Shown here piece after piece: positions 1 to 5,644 of a DNA stretch of 7,080 nt. This DNA is from Gammaproteobacteria bacterium (GTDB lineage: Bacteria > Pseudomonadota > Gammaproteobacteria > SURF-13). The position numbers and the translations under genes were made by a program. The stretch lies in the NCBI GenBank assembly GCA_023487615.1, contig JAMDBH010000102.1, forward strand, positions 1 through 7,080, read 5' to 3'. Positions within the stretch are counted from its first letter, which is position 1, and each line of letters opens with the position of its first letter. Below the pieces are notes generated by a model. It was not told the DNA's origin and made no database searches. It was given only the letters and a program-made list of their open reading frames with translations.

Positions 1-3
1 AAT

Positions 4-7
4 GGAG
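4..7 (+). promoter_or_regulatory. Likely ribosome binding site of the S8 protease gene
   Basis: GGAG lies 9 nt before the ATG at 17 and favours that start. GGAAGG at 10-15 is only 1 nt from this ATG but 13 nt from the ATG at 29, so 29 is not excluded. The signal peptide is complete with either start. Confidence 0.45.
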
Positions 8-16
8 TTGGAAGGT

Positions 17-2188
17 ATGAACTTCAAGATGCTTAAGCACACGCTGGCCGTCATCGCGGTCTGTCTTGCGGTGTTTCCGGTGATTATTTCGGCTGATGAT
101 CTCACCGAACCGCGGTTGACGCCCAAACTCAGCAGCACCGACCGGATCATCGTCAAGCTCCGCAGTCCGGCGACGGACGGCAAGCAGAGTGCCCAGGCGG
201 CGGCGCTGGCCGGCGACAAGCTAAAGGCGATGAGCGGCAAGGCCGGCGTCCCGCTCACTTATTTGCGCTCTATGTCCGGCGGGGCGCATGTGCTGAAATT
301 GCCGCGGGCAATGAGCGAGACCGAGACGAATGCCATCGTGCGCCGCCTGCGGGCCTTGCCGGAGGTCGAGTACGTAGAACCCGACCGCCTCATGCATCAC
401 ATGAAAGTGCCTAACGACACGCAGTATGTCAATCAATGGCACTACAAGGCGAACAGCGATGAGGCAGGCGCTGTCAACCTGCCCGTCGCTTGGGACATCA
501 CCACCGGCTCCGCCACTATTGTGGTGGCGGTGGTGGATACCGGGATCCTGCCGCATGAAGACCTGGCAGGGCGCACGCTGCCGGGTTATGACTTTGTCTC
601 CGAAGACGCGCCGGGGATCTTTTTCAGCGCCAATGACGGGAGTGCCCGCGACAGTGATCCGACCGATCCGGGGGACTGGGTCACGGAGTATGAATACTTC
701 GGCATCACCTCGCTGGGAATTTTTGAAGGTTGTGATCCCGGCGATAGTTCCTGGCACGGCACCCATGTCGCAGGCACTATCGGCGCCGCCACGGATAATG
801 GGCGCGGCGTGGCGGGCATCAATTGGATATCAAAGATCCTGCCGGTACGCGTGCTGGGCAAGTGTGGCGGCTATATTTCGGATATCACCGACGGCATGCG
901 CTGGGCCGCGGGCTTGCCGGTCGCGGGAGTGCCTGCCAACCCCAATCCCGCGAAGGTGTTGAACCTGAGCCTCGGCGGCCCGGGGCCTTGTGGCCTGACA
1001 TACCAGAATGCCATCAACGAGATTGTCGCGACTGGGGTAGTCGTGGTGGTCGCGGCCGGCAATCATAATACCGATGATACCGATGTAGCGACCTCCAGCC
1101 CGGCAAATTGCGACGGCGTCATCGCTGTCGCGGCCACCAATCGTTCTGGCTCCCGAGCTTCGTACAGCAACTTCGGTTCATTGGTAAAAATTGCCGCGCC
1201 TGGTGGGGAGAAGACCTATTTCAGCGATCCCAACGGTGTGCTGTCCACGCTCAACAACGGCAAGGTGCTGGCGCAGAGTGATGACTACCAATATTACGAC
1301 GGCACCAGCATGGCCACGCCCCACGTCGCGGGTATCGTGTCGCTGATGCTCTCGGTCAACCCCGGCTTAAGCCCGGCACAGATACTGTCCATCATTCAAT
1401 CCACCGCACGCGCCTTTCCCGCGGGATCGAGTTGCACCACGGCGCTGTGCGGCGCGGGCATCATCAACGCCGCCGCGGCCGTCACCCAGGCCTTGACCGC
1501 CCCTGTGGTCATGGACGGCTGGTGGTGGAATCCCGCCGAGAGCGGCCGCGGCTTCAGTATCGAGGTGCAAGGCAATAATTTATTCATGGCCGGTTATTTA
1601 TACGCCGACGACGGCCGCGCCACCTGGCTTACCTCGGCAGGTGCGATGAGCAGCCCGACCCAGTACAACGGCGCGTTGCAATCCTTCGGCAACGGCCAAA
1701 CCTTGACCGGTGTTTACCAGCCGGCCTCGCTGACCAATGCCAACGTGGAAGCGGTCAGCCTCCAGTTTAGCGACCCCAGTCATGCCACGCTCACCTGGCC
1801 CGGCGGGACGATACCTATCGAGCGTTATATGTACGGTTCGGGCACGCCCGCCTTCCAGCCCGAGACCGGCTGGTGGTGGAACGCCGCGGAGAGCGGCCGC
1901 GGGTTTACCATCGAGATTCAGGGGAATACCCTGTTCATGGCCGGTTACATGTATGATGCGAGCGGCAACCCCATCTGGTATAGCACGAGCGGCACGATGA
2001 GCACTGCGACGCTTTATCTGGGGACCTGGCAGCAATATGCCAACGGACAAACCTTGACCGGTACTTACCATCCGCCCTCGAACCCTGGCAATGTAGGCGC
2101 TGTCACACTACAATTCACTAATGCCACCGAGGCTACACTCACCCTGCCCGATGGCAGACAAATCCCGCTCACCCGCTACAGGTTCTAA
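17..2188 (+). CDS. Secreted subtilisin-family (S8) serine protease with two C-terminal GWWWN modules
   Basis: Exported serine endopeptidase of the subtilase family. Numbered from the ATG at 17 (723 aa): a basic N-terminus and hydrophobic core form a signal peptide with probable cleavage after ISA (about residue 26). Residues about 42-125 resemble an inhibitor I9 propeptide (DRIIVKLR to EVEYVEPD). The catalytic domain covers about 150-495 with Asp174 (VVDTG), His247 (HGTHVAG), oxyanion Asn349 (AAGN) and Ser431 (DGTSMATPHVAG), so it should be active. The 73-residue gap between Asp and His is longer than in subtilisin BPN' but is usual for proteobacterial secreted members. Several Cys residues in the catalytic domain could form disulfides, which fits an extracytoplasmic enzyme. 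Residues about 499-607 and 616-723 are two copies of a Trp-rich module of unknown role. The ATG at 17 was chosen because GGAG at 4-7 lies 9 nt upstream; ATGs at 2 and 29 are alternatives. The substrate is unknown. Confidence 0.95.
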   Translation: MNFKMLKHTLAVIAVCLAVFPVIISADDLTEPRLTPKLSSTDRIIVKLRSPATDGKQSAQAAALAGDKLKAMSGKAGVPLTYLRSMSGGAHVLKLPRAMSETETNAIVRRLRALPEVEYVEPDRLMHHMKVPNDTQYVNQWHYKANSDEAGAVNLPVAWDITTGSATIVVAVVDTGILPHEDLAGRTLPGYDFVSEDAPGIFFSANDGSARDSDPTDPGDWVTEYEYFGITSLGIFEGCDPGDSSWHGTHVAGTIGAATDNGRGVAGINWISKILPVRVLGKCGGYISDITDGMRWAAGLPVAGVPANPNPAKVLNLSLGGPGPCGLTYQNAINEIVATGVVVVVAAGNHNTDDTDVATSSPANCDGVIAVAATNRSGSRASYSNFGSLVKIAAPGGEKTYFSDPNGVLSTLNNGKVLAQSDDYQYYDGTSMATPHVAGIVSLMLSVNPGLSPAQILSIIQSTARAFPAGSSCTTALCGAGIINAAAAVTQALTAPVVMDGWWWNPAESGRGFSIEVQGNNLFMAGYLYADDGRATWLTSAGAMSSPTQYNGALQSFGNGQTLTGVYQPASLTNANVEAVSLQFSDPSHATLTWPGGTIPIERYMYGSGTPAFQPETGWWWNAAESGRGFTIEIQGNTLFMAGYMYDASGNPIWYSTSGTMSTATLYLGTWQQYANGQTLTGTYHPPSNPGNVGAVTLQFTNATEATLTLPDGRQIPLTRYRF
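1511..1837 (+). repeat. C-terminal module, copy 1 (GWWWNPAESGRGF)
   Basis: First of two in-frame repeats at the end of the S8 protease. It opens with GWWWNPAESGRGF, continues with LFMAGYLY and NGQTLTG, and ends with an ATLTWPGG strand-like segment and IERY. By eye about half of the amino acids match copy 2. Several DNA blocks are identical between copies, such as the one encoding GWWWN and the one encoding ESGRG. From memory, similar GWYWNPxESGRGF segments occur in other proteobacterial secreted proteins, without a function I can name. Confidence 0.9.
1862..2185 (+). repeat. C-terminal module, copy 2 (GWWWNAAESGRGF)
   Basis: Second copy of the module, running to the last residue of the protein (IPLTRYRF). 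It shares with copy 1 the GWWWN-AESGRGF head, LFMAGY, the NGQTLTG turn, AV-LQF and ATLT. About eight residues link the copies. The aligned length of roughly 105-108 residues and the preserved order of motifs indicate an internal tandem duplication. Binding or anchoring is a possible role but is only inference. Confidence 0.9.
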
Positions 2189-2212
2189 GGAACCTCTGAA
2201 AGCTATATCGTC

Positions 2213-2293
2213 AACCGCCAAGGCGCTAAGTTCATCAAGAGAAACTTTTGAATTATAAAAAAAGATCTTGGCGGTCTCGGCGTCTTGGCGGTT
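2213..2293. repeat. Imperfect inverted repeat of CGCCAAG-like units, probably a dispersed element
   Basis: The left arm (2213-2239) begins AACCGCCAAGGCGCTAAG and the right arm (2267-2293) ends CTTGGCGGTT. Reverse-complementing the right arm gives about 19 matches over the 27 arm positions. Each arm is itself a run of 8-9 nt units: CTTGGCGGT, CTCGGCGT, CTTGGCGGT on the right. The 27-nt centre is AT-rich and contains TATAAA (2254-2259) on + and TATAAT on the other strand. The element sits between the protease stop and the nudE start and ends 16 nt before that start. From general familiarity, NRKDAK-like peptides in automatic annotations often come from translating such repeats; here the minus strand reads LNRQDAETAK. 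Confidence 0.7.
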
Positions 2294-2309
2294 CAAAACG
2301 GATGAGGCC

Positions 2310-2852
2310 ATGCCCAAACCCCCGCAAATCCTCCGCACCCAGACCCTCGCCAAGACCCGCATCTTTCATGTAGAGCAGGTCGCCCTGCGTTTTCAGAACG
2401 GCGTCGAGGTTGAGTATGAACGGCTGCGCAGCGCGCCGCGCGGCGCGGTGCTTATCGTGCCCATGCTGGATAACGACACCGTGCTGCTGATTCGCGAATA
2501 CGCCGCTGGTGTCGAACGTTACGAGCTCGCCCTGCCCAAGGGGCGAGTCGAGAAGGGCGAGGCGCTGCTCGACGCCGCCGACCGCGAGATCAAGGAAGAG
2601 GTCGGTTACGGCGCGCGCACGCTGAGCCATATCACCTCGCTCACCCTGGCGCCGGGTTATCAGGGCAATGTTACGCACATCGTGCTTGCCCAAGACCTGT
2701 ATCCCGATAAACAGCCCGGCGATGAACCGGAAGAGATCGAGGTCGTGCCGTGGAAGCTAAGCGAGCTTAAAGCGCTGTTGGCAGAGGACGAGTGCACCGA
2801 GGCACGCAGCATCGCCGCGTTATTTATCGTGCGCGAGATGATGCTGAAATGA
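2310..2852 (+). CDS. nudE: ADP compounds hydrolase NudE (Nudix family)
   Basis: Cytoplasmic Nudix hydrolase that cleaves ADP-containing nucleotides such as Ap3A, ADP-ribose and NADH into AMP plus the remainder. The 180-aa product is close to the E. coli length (186 aa as I recall). The Nudix box at residues 78-100 matches GX5EX7REUXEEXGU exactly, with metal-binding Glu93, Glu96 and Glu97. A proline at 115 (LAPGY), about 15 residues after the box, is the position associated with ADP-sugar pyrophosphatases. REYAAGVERYELALPKG and LVAQDLYP-like segments (here LAQDLYP) also fit NudE. The start at ATG 2310 matches the family N-terminus; an upstream in-frame TTG at 2268 would read through the inverted repeat and is unlikely. 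A GGATGAGG stretch (2300-2307) is the only SD-like sequence. The stop overlaps the cysQ start by 4 nt. Confidence 0.93.
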   Translation: MPKPPQILRTQTLAKTRIFHVEQVALRFQNGVEVEYERLRSAPRGAVLIVPMLDNDTVLLIREYAAGVERYELALPKGRVEKGEALLDAADREIKEEVGYGARTLSHITSLTLAPGYQGNVTHIVLAQDLYPDKQPGDEPEEIEVVPWKLSELKALLAEDECTEARSIAALFIVREMMLK

Positions 2853-3721
2853 GCAACCACGACGACCCCAGCCGCCTTCTGGGGTCGGTGATTGAAATCG
2901 CCGCAGAGGCCGGGCGCAAGATCATGCAGGTCTACACCACCGACTTCGCCGTGACCCACAAAGACGACCTCACGCCGCTCACCCACGCCGACCTCGCCGC
3001 GCACCAGACGATTTGTGAGGGCTTGAGGCGGCTCACGCCCGATCTGCCCATGTTATCGGAGGAGTCCGCCCACATCCCGTTTGGCGAGCGCGCCGCGTGG
3101 CGGCGATATTGGCTGATAGATCCGCTCGACGGTACCCGCGAATTCATCAAGCGCAACGGCGAGTTCACGGTGAACATTGCGCTCATTGATGAGCAACACC
3201 CCGTGCTGGGTGTGGTGTATGCGCCGGTAACAGGCCTTTGCTACTTTGCGAGCCGTGGTCACGGCGCCTACAAACAAGTCCCGGACGCCCTACCCCAGGC
3301 CATACACACCAGACGCTATATGGGCGGCCGCTGTGACGTACAGGGAAGTACTAATGTCGCGGGAGGCAGGATGCCGGGAGCGACTGTGGTGGCCGCCAGC
3401 CGCTCGCACAGCGGCGACAGCTTGCGCGGTTTTCTCGCCCGGCTCGGCGACCATGAAATCCTGAGAATCGGCAGCTCGCTTAAATCCTGTCTGGTGGCCG
3501 AGGGCCGGGCCGATGTTTACCCGCGCCTCGGTCCCACCTCCGAGTGGGACACCGCCGCCGCACAGTGCGTCGTCGAGGAGGCAGGCGGCCGTGTGACCGA
3601 TACCGCCATGCGGCCGCTACGCTACAACACCAAACCCGAACTGCTTAATCCCCATTTTTTCGTGTCCGGTGATCCCGAACTGGACTGGTCGCAATACCTT
3701 GGAAGTGACGGCGCCTGTTAA
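2849..3721 (+). CDS. cysQ: 3'(2'),5'-bisphosphate nucleotidase CysQ
   Basis: Hydrolyses 3'-phosphoadenosine 5'-phosphate (PAP) to AMP and phosphate, recycling the by-product of PAPS use in sulfate assimilation. Member of the inositol-monophosphatase-like, Li-sensitive, Mg-dependent superfamily. The 290-aa product has the expected metal-site motifs in order: SEES (Glu71/Glu72), DPLDGTREFI (Asp91, Asp94) and WDTAA (Asp234). GSSLKSCLVAEGRADVYPR is characteristic of CysQ rather than SuhB. It is longer than E. coli CysQ (246 aa as I recall) because of a Gly-rich insertion around residues 150-178 and a short C-terminal tail. The start at 2849 lies in ATGA, overlapping the nudE stop; only a weak GAG is found 11 nt upstream, so translation is probably coupled to nudE. 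The longer in-frame opening at 2792 is inside nudE and was not used. Confidence 0.93.
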   Translation: MSNHDDPSRLLGSVIEIAAEAGRKIMQVYTTDFAVTHKDDLTPLTHADLAAHQTICEGLRRLTPDLPMLSEESAHIPFGERAAWRRYWLIDPLDGTREFIKRNGEFTVNIALIDEQHPVLGVVYAPVTGLCYFASRGHGAYKQVPDALPQAIHTRRYMGGRCDVQGSTNVAGGRMPGATVVAASRSHSGDSLRGFLARLGDHEILRIGSSLKSCLVAEGRADVYPRLGPTSEWDTAAAQCVVEEAGGRVTDTAMRPLRYNTKPELLNPHFFVSGDPELDWSQYLGSDGAC

Positions 3722-3790
3722 TTTGTGTCCCGCGCGACAAGGGCGTCAATATTGATATGCACCGTTTGTGGGGTTATAAATGATTCGCCG
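3722..3790. other. Intergenic gap between convergent cysQ and SDR genes
   Basis: These 69 nt separate two converging genes, so a bidirectional terminator might be expected. I find only a perfect 10-bp palindrome, TCAATATTGA (3746-3755), and a weak TTGT/ACAA pairing near 3723-3740. Neither forms a GC-rich stem followed by a T-run. No gene is visible. Confidence 0.5.
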
Positions 3791-4486
3791 CTACCACGGC
3801 AACTCCTTGCCGTCGTAGGCGATAAAGCGGCCGGAGTCTTTTAACGCAAACTCCTCCATCACCTTGCGCATCCCGCGCACGCTGACCTCGGTGGTGATCT
3901 CGGCGTTCGGGCCGCCCATGTCGGTCTTGACCCAACCAGGATGCAGAACCAGCGTGCCGATGCGGCGCCCCTTGAGGTCGCGCGCCAGACTCACCATGAC
4001 GGCATTCAACGCCGCCTTGCTGGAGCGGTATAAATAACTCCCGCCGCTGCCGTTATCCGCCATGCTGCCCATCAGACTGGACAGGGCCGCGATCAGGCGT
4101 TTGTCGCTGTGCGCCACCTGCTCCGCAAACACCTCGGCCATCTTGGCGGCGGCCATGGTATTGATGCGAAACGCATGATTCCACGCCTGGTAATTCAGCG
4201 TGCCGAAACTCTCGTCACTATTTCCCGCATAAACGCCCGCATTGTTGAGCACTATATCAATAGGCGTGTCGCCCAACGTCTTGCCGAGCGCCTCAATCTC
4301 TTTGTGATCCGCCACATCCAGCTCATGCACGCCGATGTTTTTATATTGTGATGCCAACTGCCTCAGCTCGCGCGCCTTGTCCGGCTCCCTGCAACAGGCA
4401 TGCACCTGCCAGTTGTCCTTCGCATACTGGCGCACAAACTCCAGGCCTAAGCCACGATTCGTTCCGGTGATTAATAGGGTGGGCAT
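3791..4486 (-). CDS. Short-chain dehydrogenase/reductase (C-factor-like SDR)
   Basis: Probable cytoplasmic NAD(P)-dependent oxidoreductase of the classical SDR fold; the substrate is unknown. The 231-aa product starts MPTLLITGTNRGLG, giving the TGxxxGxG cofactor loop at residues 7-14, then LDV (Asp57), NNAG at 81-84, catalytic Ser around 136-137 (ALSSLMG), YxxxK at Tyr153/Lys157 (YRSSK), and HPGWVKTDMGG after the active site. These features resemble the subgroup that includes Myxococcus C-factor and carbonyl-reductase-like proteins; that placement is from memory. The start at 4486 was chosen over one 19 codons upstream because a strong AAGGGAGG lies 5 nt before it and the nucleotide-binding strand begins right after the Met. 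It lies 73 nt downstream of tRNA-Phe on the same strand. Confidence 0.9.
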   Translation of the reverse strand: MPTLLITGTNRGLGLEFVRQYAKDNWQVHACCREPDKARELRQLASQYKNIGVHELDVADHKEIEALGKTLGDTPIDIVLNNAGVYAGNSDESFGTLNYQAWNHAFRINTMAAAKMAEVFAEQVAHSDKRLIAALSSLMGSMADNGSGGSYLYRSSKAALNAVMVSLARDLKGRRIGTLVLHPGWVKTDMGGPNAEITTEVSVRGMRKVMEEFALKDSGRFIAYDGKELPW

Positions 4487-4491
4487 CGCCG

Positions 4492-4499
4492 CCTCCCTT
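4492..4499 (-). promoter_or_regulatory. Strong ribosome binding site of the SDR gene
   Basis: Read on the minus strand this is AAGGGAGG, ending 5 nt before the ATG at 4486. It is the strongest Shine-Dalgarno match in the window and settles the start of the SDR gene. Confidence 0.8.
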
Positions 4500-4559
4500 T
4501 GTTTCCCAGTGTGGATAAGGAGTTTTGCCAAATAGCACGGCAAGGAACAAGCTCAAGAA

Positions 4560-4635
4560 TGGTGGCCAGGGACGGAATCGAACCGCCGACACGGGGATTT
4601 TCAGTCCCCTGCTCTACCAACTGAGCTACCTGGCC
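4560..4635 (-). tRNA. tRNA-Phe (anticodon GAA)
   Basis: On the minus strand a 76-nt cloverleaf folds cleanly. The acceptor stem pairs GGCCAGG with CCTGGCC. The D-arm is GCTCAGTTGGTAGAGC. The anticodon stem GGGGA/TCCCC encloses the loop CTGAAAA with anticodon GAA. The T-arm contains GGTTCGATTCC. The discriminator is A and CCA is encoded (4562-4560). The D-arm, anticodon arm and variable GTGTC closely match the E. coli tRNA-Phe as I remember it. It lies between the dioxygenase gene and the SDR gene, all on the same strand. Confidence 0.98.
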
Positions 4636-4643
4636 TTAAATAC

Positions 4644-4675
4644 AGGGAAAAGAGACAAGGGTAAAGAGGAAAGAG
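4644..4675. repeat. Purine-rich tract with three GG(G)WAAAGAG-like units
   Basis: On the + strand 30 of 32 bases are purines. GGGAAAAGAG (4645-4654) recurs as GGGTAAAGAG (4659-4668) and again as GGAAAGAG (4668-4675). It ends 8 nt before the mature 5' end of tRNA-Phe, so in the tRNA precursor it would be a pyrimidine-rich leader. No function is assigned. Confidence 0.55.
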
Positions 4676-4694
4676 CCATAGGCCTAGCGGCTTG

Positions 4695-4700
4695 ATAATA
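4695..4700 (-). promoter_or_regulatory. Possible -10 box for tRNA-Phe
   Basis: The minus strand reads TATTAT followed by a GC-containing segment CAAGCCGC, like the GC-rich discriminators of stable-RNA promoters. It would place the start near 4688 and give a 5' leader of about 53 nt. No good -35 hexamer is present at 15-18 nt spacing, so this is tentative. Confidence 0.35.
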
Positions 4701-4746
4701 CACTACCTGTTGCGAAGGACTGTGGTTCCCGTTCTCTTGTGTCGCT

Positions 4747-4788
4747 GCCTTTCTATCCGCTATCCGGGCTTAGTGCCCGAGGAAAGGC
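4747..4788. other. Nested hairpin between the dioxygenase gene and tRNA-Phe
   Basis: An outer 7-bp stem GCCTTTC (4747-4753) / GAAAGGC (4782-4788) encloses an inner 5-bp stem CGGGC (4765-4769) / GCCCG (4775-4779) with a 5-nt loop. The internal loop is lopsided (11 nt against 2 nt). It lies 43 nt beyond the dioxygenase stop and could mark the 3' end of that transcript, but no T-run follows on the minus strand, so it is not a standard intrinsic terminator. Confidence 0.45.
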
Positions 4789-4830
4789 GCGTATTGTACC
4801 GTGTTTGGCTCGGCTGGAGTCAAGTTTAGC

Positions 4831-5586
4831 TCATGAAATGGCTATACCAGGCAGGCTCGCGGAACGGCTGCCGGGCAGCGGGTGGTTGTCCGGTGCATGA
4901 TAAGTGTACACCAGCGAGAATTTGGTATCCGCACTACGATTACGGCCTGCCGCGTGCAGGGTGCGGCAGTGGAAGACCAGCACGTCGCCCGCCGCTAACT
5001 CGGCCAATCGTTGGGTGGCGATTAAGCTTTGGTTATCTGGCAGGTCAGTGCGGAAGAATGTTGCCGCATCGAAACGATTAGACGCGAACTCTATGCATTG
5101 TGATCCGGGCAGCAATTTGAGACAGCCATTACTCTCTATTTCAGGTCCCAACGCCAGCCACACACTCACCAGTTCCGGGCGCTCGAAGCTCCAGTAGCGG
5201 ATGTCCTGGTGCCAGAGGGTGTCGCTGCTGTAGTGCGGTTGTTTGGTCATGATGCTGTTGTGATGGGCTTGCGAAAGCACCAGCTTTGGGCCGAGCAACT
5301 GATGCAAACACACCAGAAGTTCGGGATGCGCGGCCCAGTCGCGGAACGGCGCGCCCCGTTCATAGGCGTGGAGCATGCGCCGCACGGTGTGTCCGCCGGG
5401 TGCTTCGCGTGAGTCCGGCGCGCCGGGGTAATGCAGATCGGCCTCATACTCCAGCGGAGGCTGCTGTGCGGTAAGCTGCTGTTCAGCGAGCCGCTTCATG
5501 CCGGCACACAAGATTGGCGCGGCGAGTCCGCGTGCGATCACGTAGCCGTCGTGTTGATATTGTTCTAGCTCTTGTTGCGTAAACAT
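4831..5586 (-). CDS. Phytanoyl-CoA dioxygenase (PhyH) family protein
   Basis: Probable Fe(II)/2-oxoglutarate-dependent oxygenase of the PhyH type, 251 aa, cytoplasmic with no signal peptide; substrate unknown. The N-terminus (FTQQELEQYQHDGYVIARG) is the usual PhyH opening. The iron triad is visible as His126 and Asp128 (WHQD) plus distal His211 (FHCRTLHAAGRN). GCLKLLPGS at 154-162 and the end of the fold (FSLVYTYHAPDN, PLPGSRSA) also fit. At the position where PhyH enzymes usually carry the Arg that binds 2-oxoglutarate (six residues after the conserved Asn216) this protein has Lys222. The start is fixed by an in-frame stop just upstream (TAG two codons before the ATG). No Shine-Dalgarno sequence is seen. 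The gene diverges from uvrD with 58 bp between starts. Confidence 0.88.
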   Translation of the reverse strand: MFTQQELEQYQHDGYVIARGLAAPILCAGMKRLAEQQLTAQQPPLEYEADLHYPGAPDSREAPGGHTVRRMLHAYERGAPFRDWAAHPELLVCLHQLLGPKLVLSQAHHNSIMTKQPHYSSDTLWHQDIRYWSFERPELVSVWLALGPEIESNGCLKLLPGSQCIEFASNRFDAATFFRTDLPDNQSLIATQRLAELAAGDVLVFHCRTLHAAGRNRSADTKFSLVYTYHAPDNHPLPGSRSASLPGIAIS

Positions 5587-5591
5587 GCGCT

Positions 5592-5597
5592 ATTGTA
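5592..5597 (-). promoter_or_regulatory. Possible -10 box for the dioxygenase gene
   Basis: The minus strand reads TACAAT (5 of 6 to consensus), ending 5 nt before the ATG at 5586 and preceded by CGA where an extended -10 would have TGN. No -35 match is seen. If used, the transcript would start at or next to the start codon. Confidence 0.3.
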
Positions 5598-5629
5598 TCG
5601 CATCATCTTCCGGGTACTGTGTTTGGGTA

Positions 5630-5638
5630 TGTTAAAAT
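5630..5638 (+). promoter_or_regulatory. Possible extended -10 promoter for uvrD
   Basis: TGTTAAAAT combines the extended -10 TGN with TAAAAT (5 of 6 to TATAAT). It ends 6 nt before the uvrD ATG at 5645, so a start about 7 nt downstream would fall on the A of the start codon. No Shine-Dalgarno sequence lies between them. No -35 match is apparent, which an extended -10 can tolerate. Confidence 0.4.
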
Positions 5639-5644
5639 CAACAC

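Noticed and set aside
53..64. Lipoprotein signal in the protease N-terminus (Cys within AVIAVCLAV)
   Set aside because: The residue before Cys is Val rather than Gly/Ala/Ser, and the Cys sits inside the hydrophobic core, so an ordinary signal peptide fits better.
426..962. Overlapping 178-codon + strand frame inside the protease gene
   Set aside because: It lies wholly within the conserved catalytic domain in another frame and has no recognisable motif; it is a shadow of the GC-rich gene.
2268..2309. TTG at 2268 as an N-terminal extension of nudE
   Set aside because: The added 14 codons are just the translated inverted repeat, and the family N-terminus begins at ATG 2310.
3746..3755. TCAATATTGA palindrome as an operator
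   Set aside because: It is short, AT-rich and located between two gene 3' ends, where an operator is unlikely.
4487..4543. Upstream ATG at 4543 for the SDR gene
   Set aside because: It lacks a ribosome binding site, while ATG 4486 has AAGGGAGG at good spacing and starts directly with the nucleotide-binding strand.
4525..4543. TTGCC/GGCAA hairpin as a terminator after tRNA-Phe
   Set aside because: The stem is only 5 bp with a 9-nt loop, and on the minus strand it is followed by AAAACTCC, not a T-run.
4636..4664. TTTACC-N17-TATTTA as a tRNA-Phe promoter on the minus strand
   Set aside because: The -10 would touch the mature tRNA, so transcription would start inside the gene.
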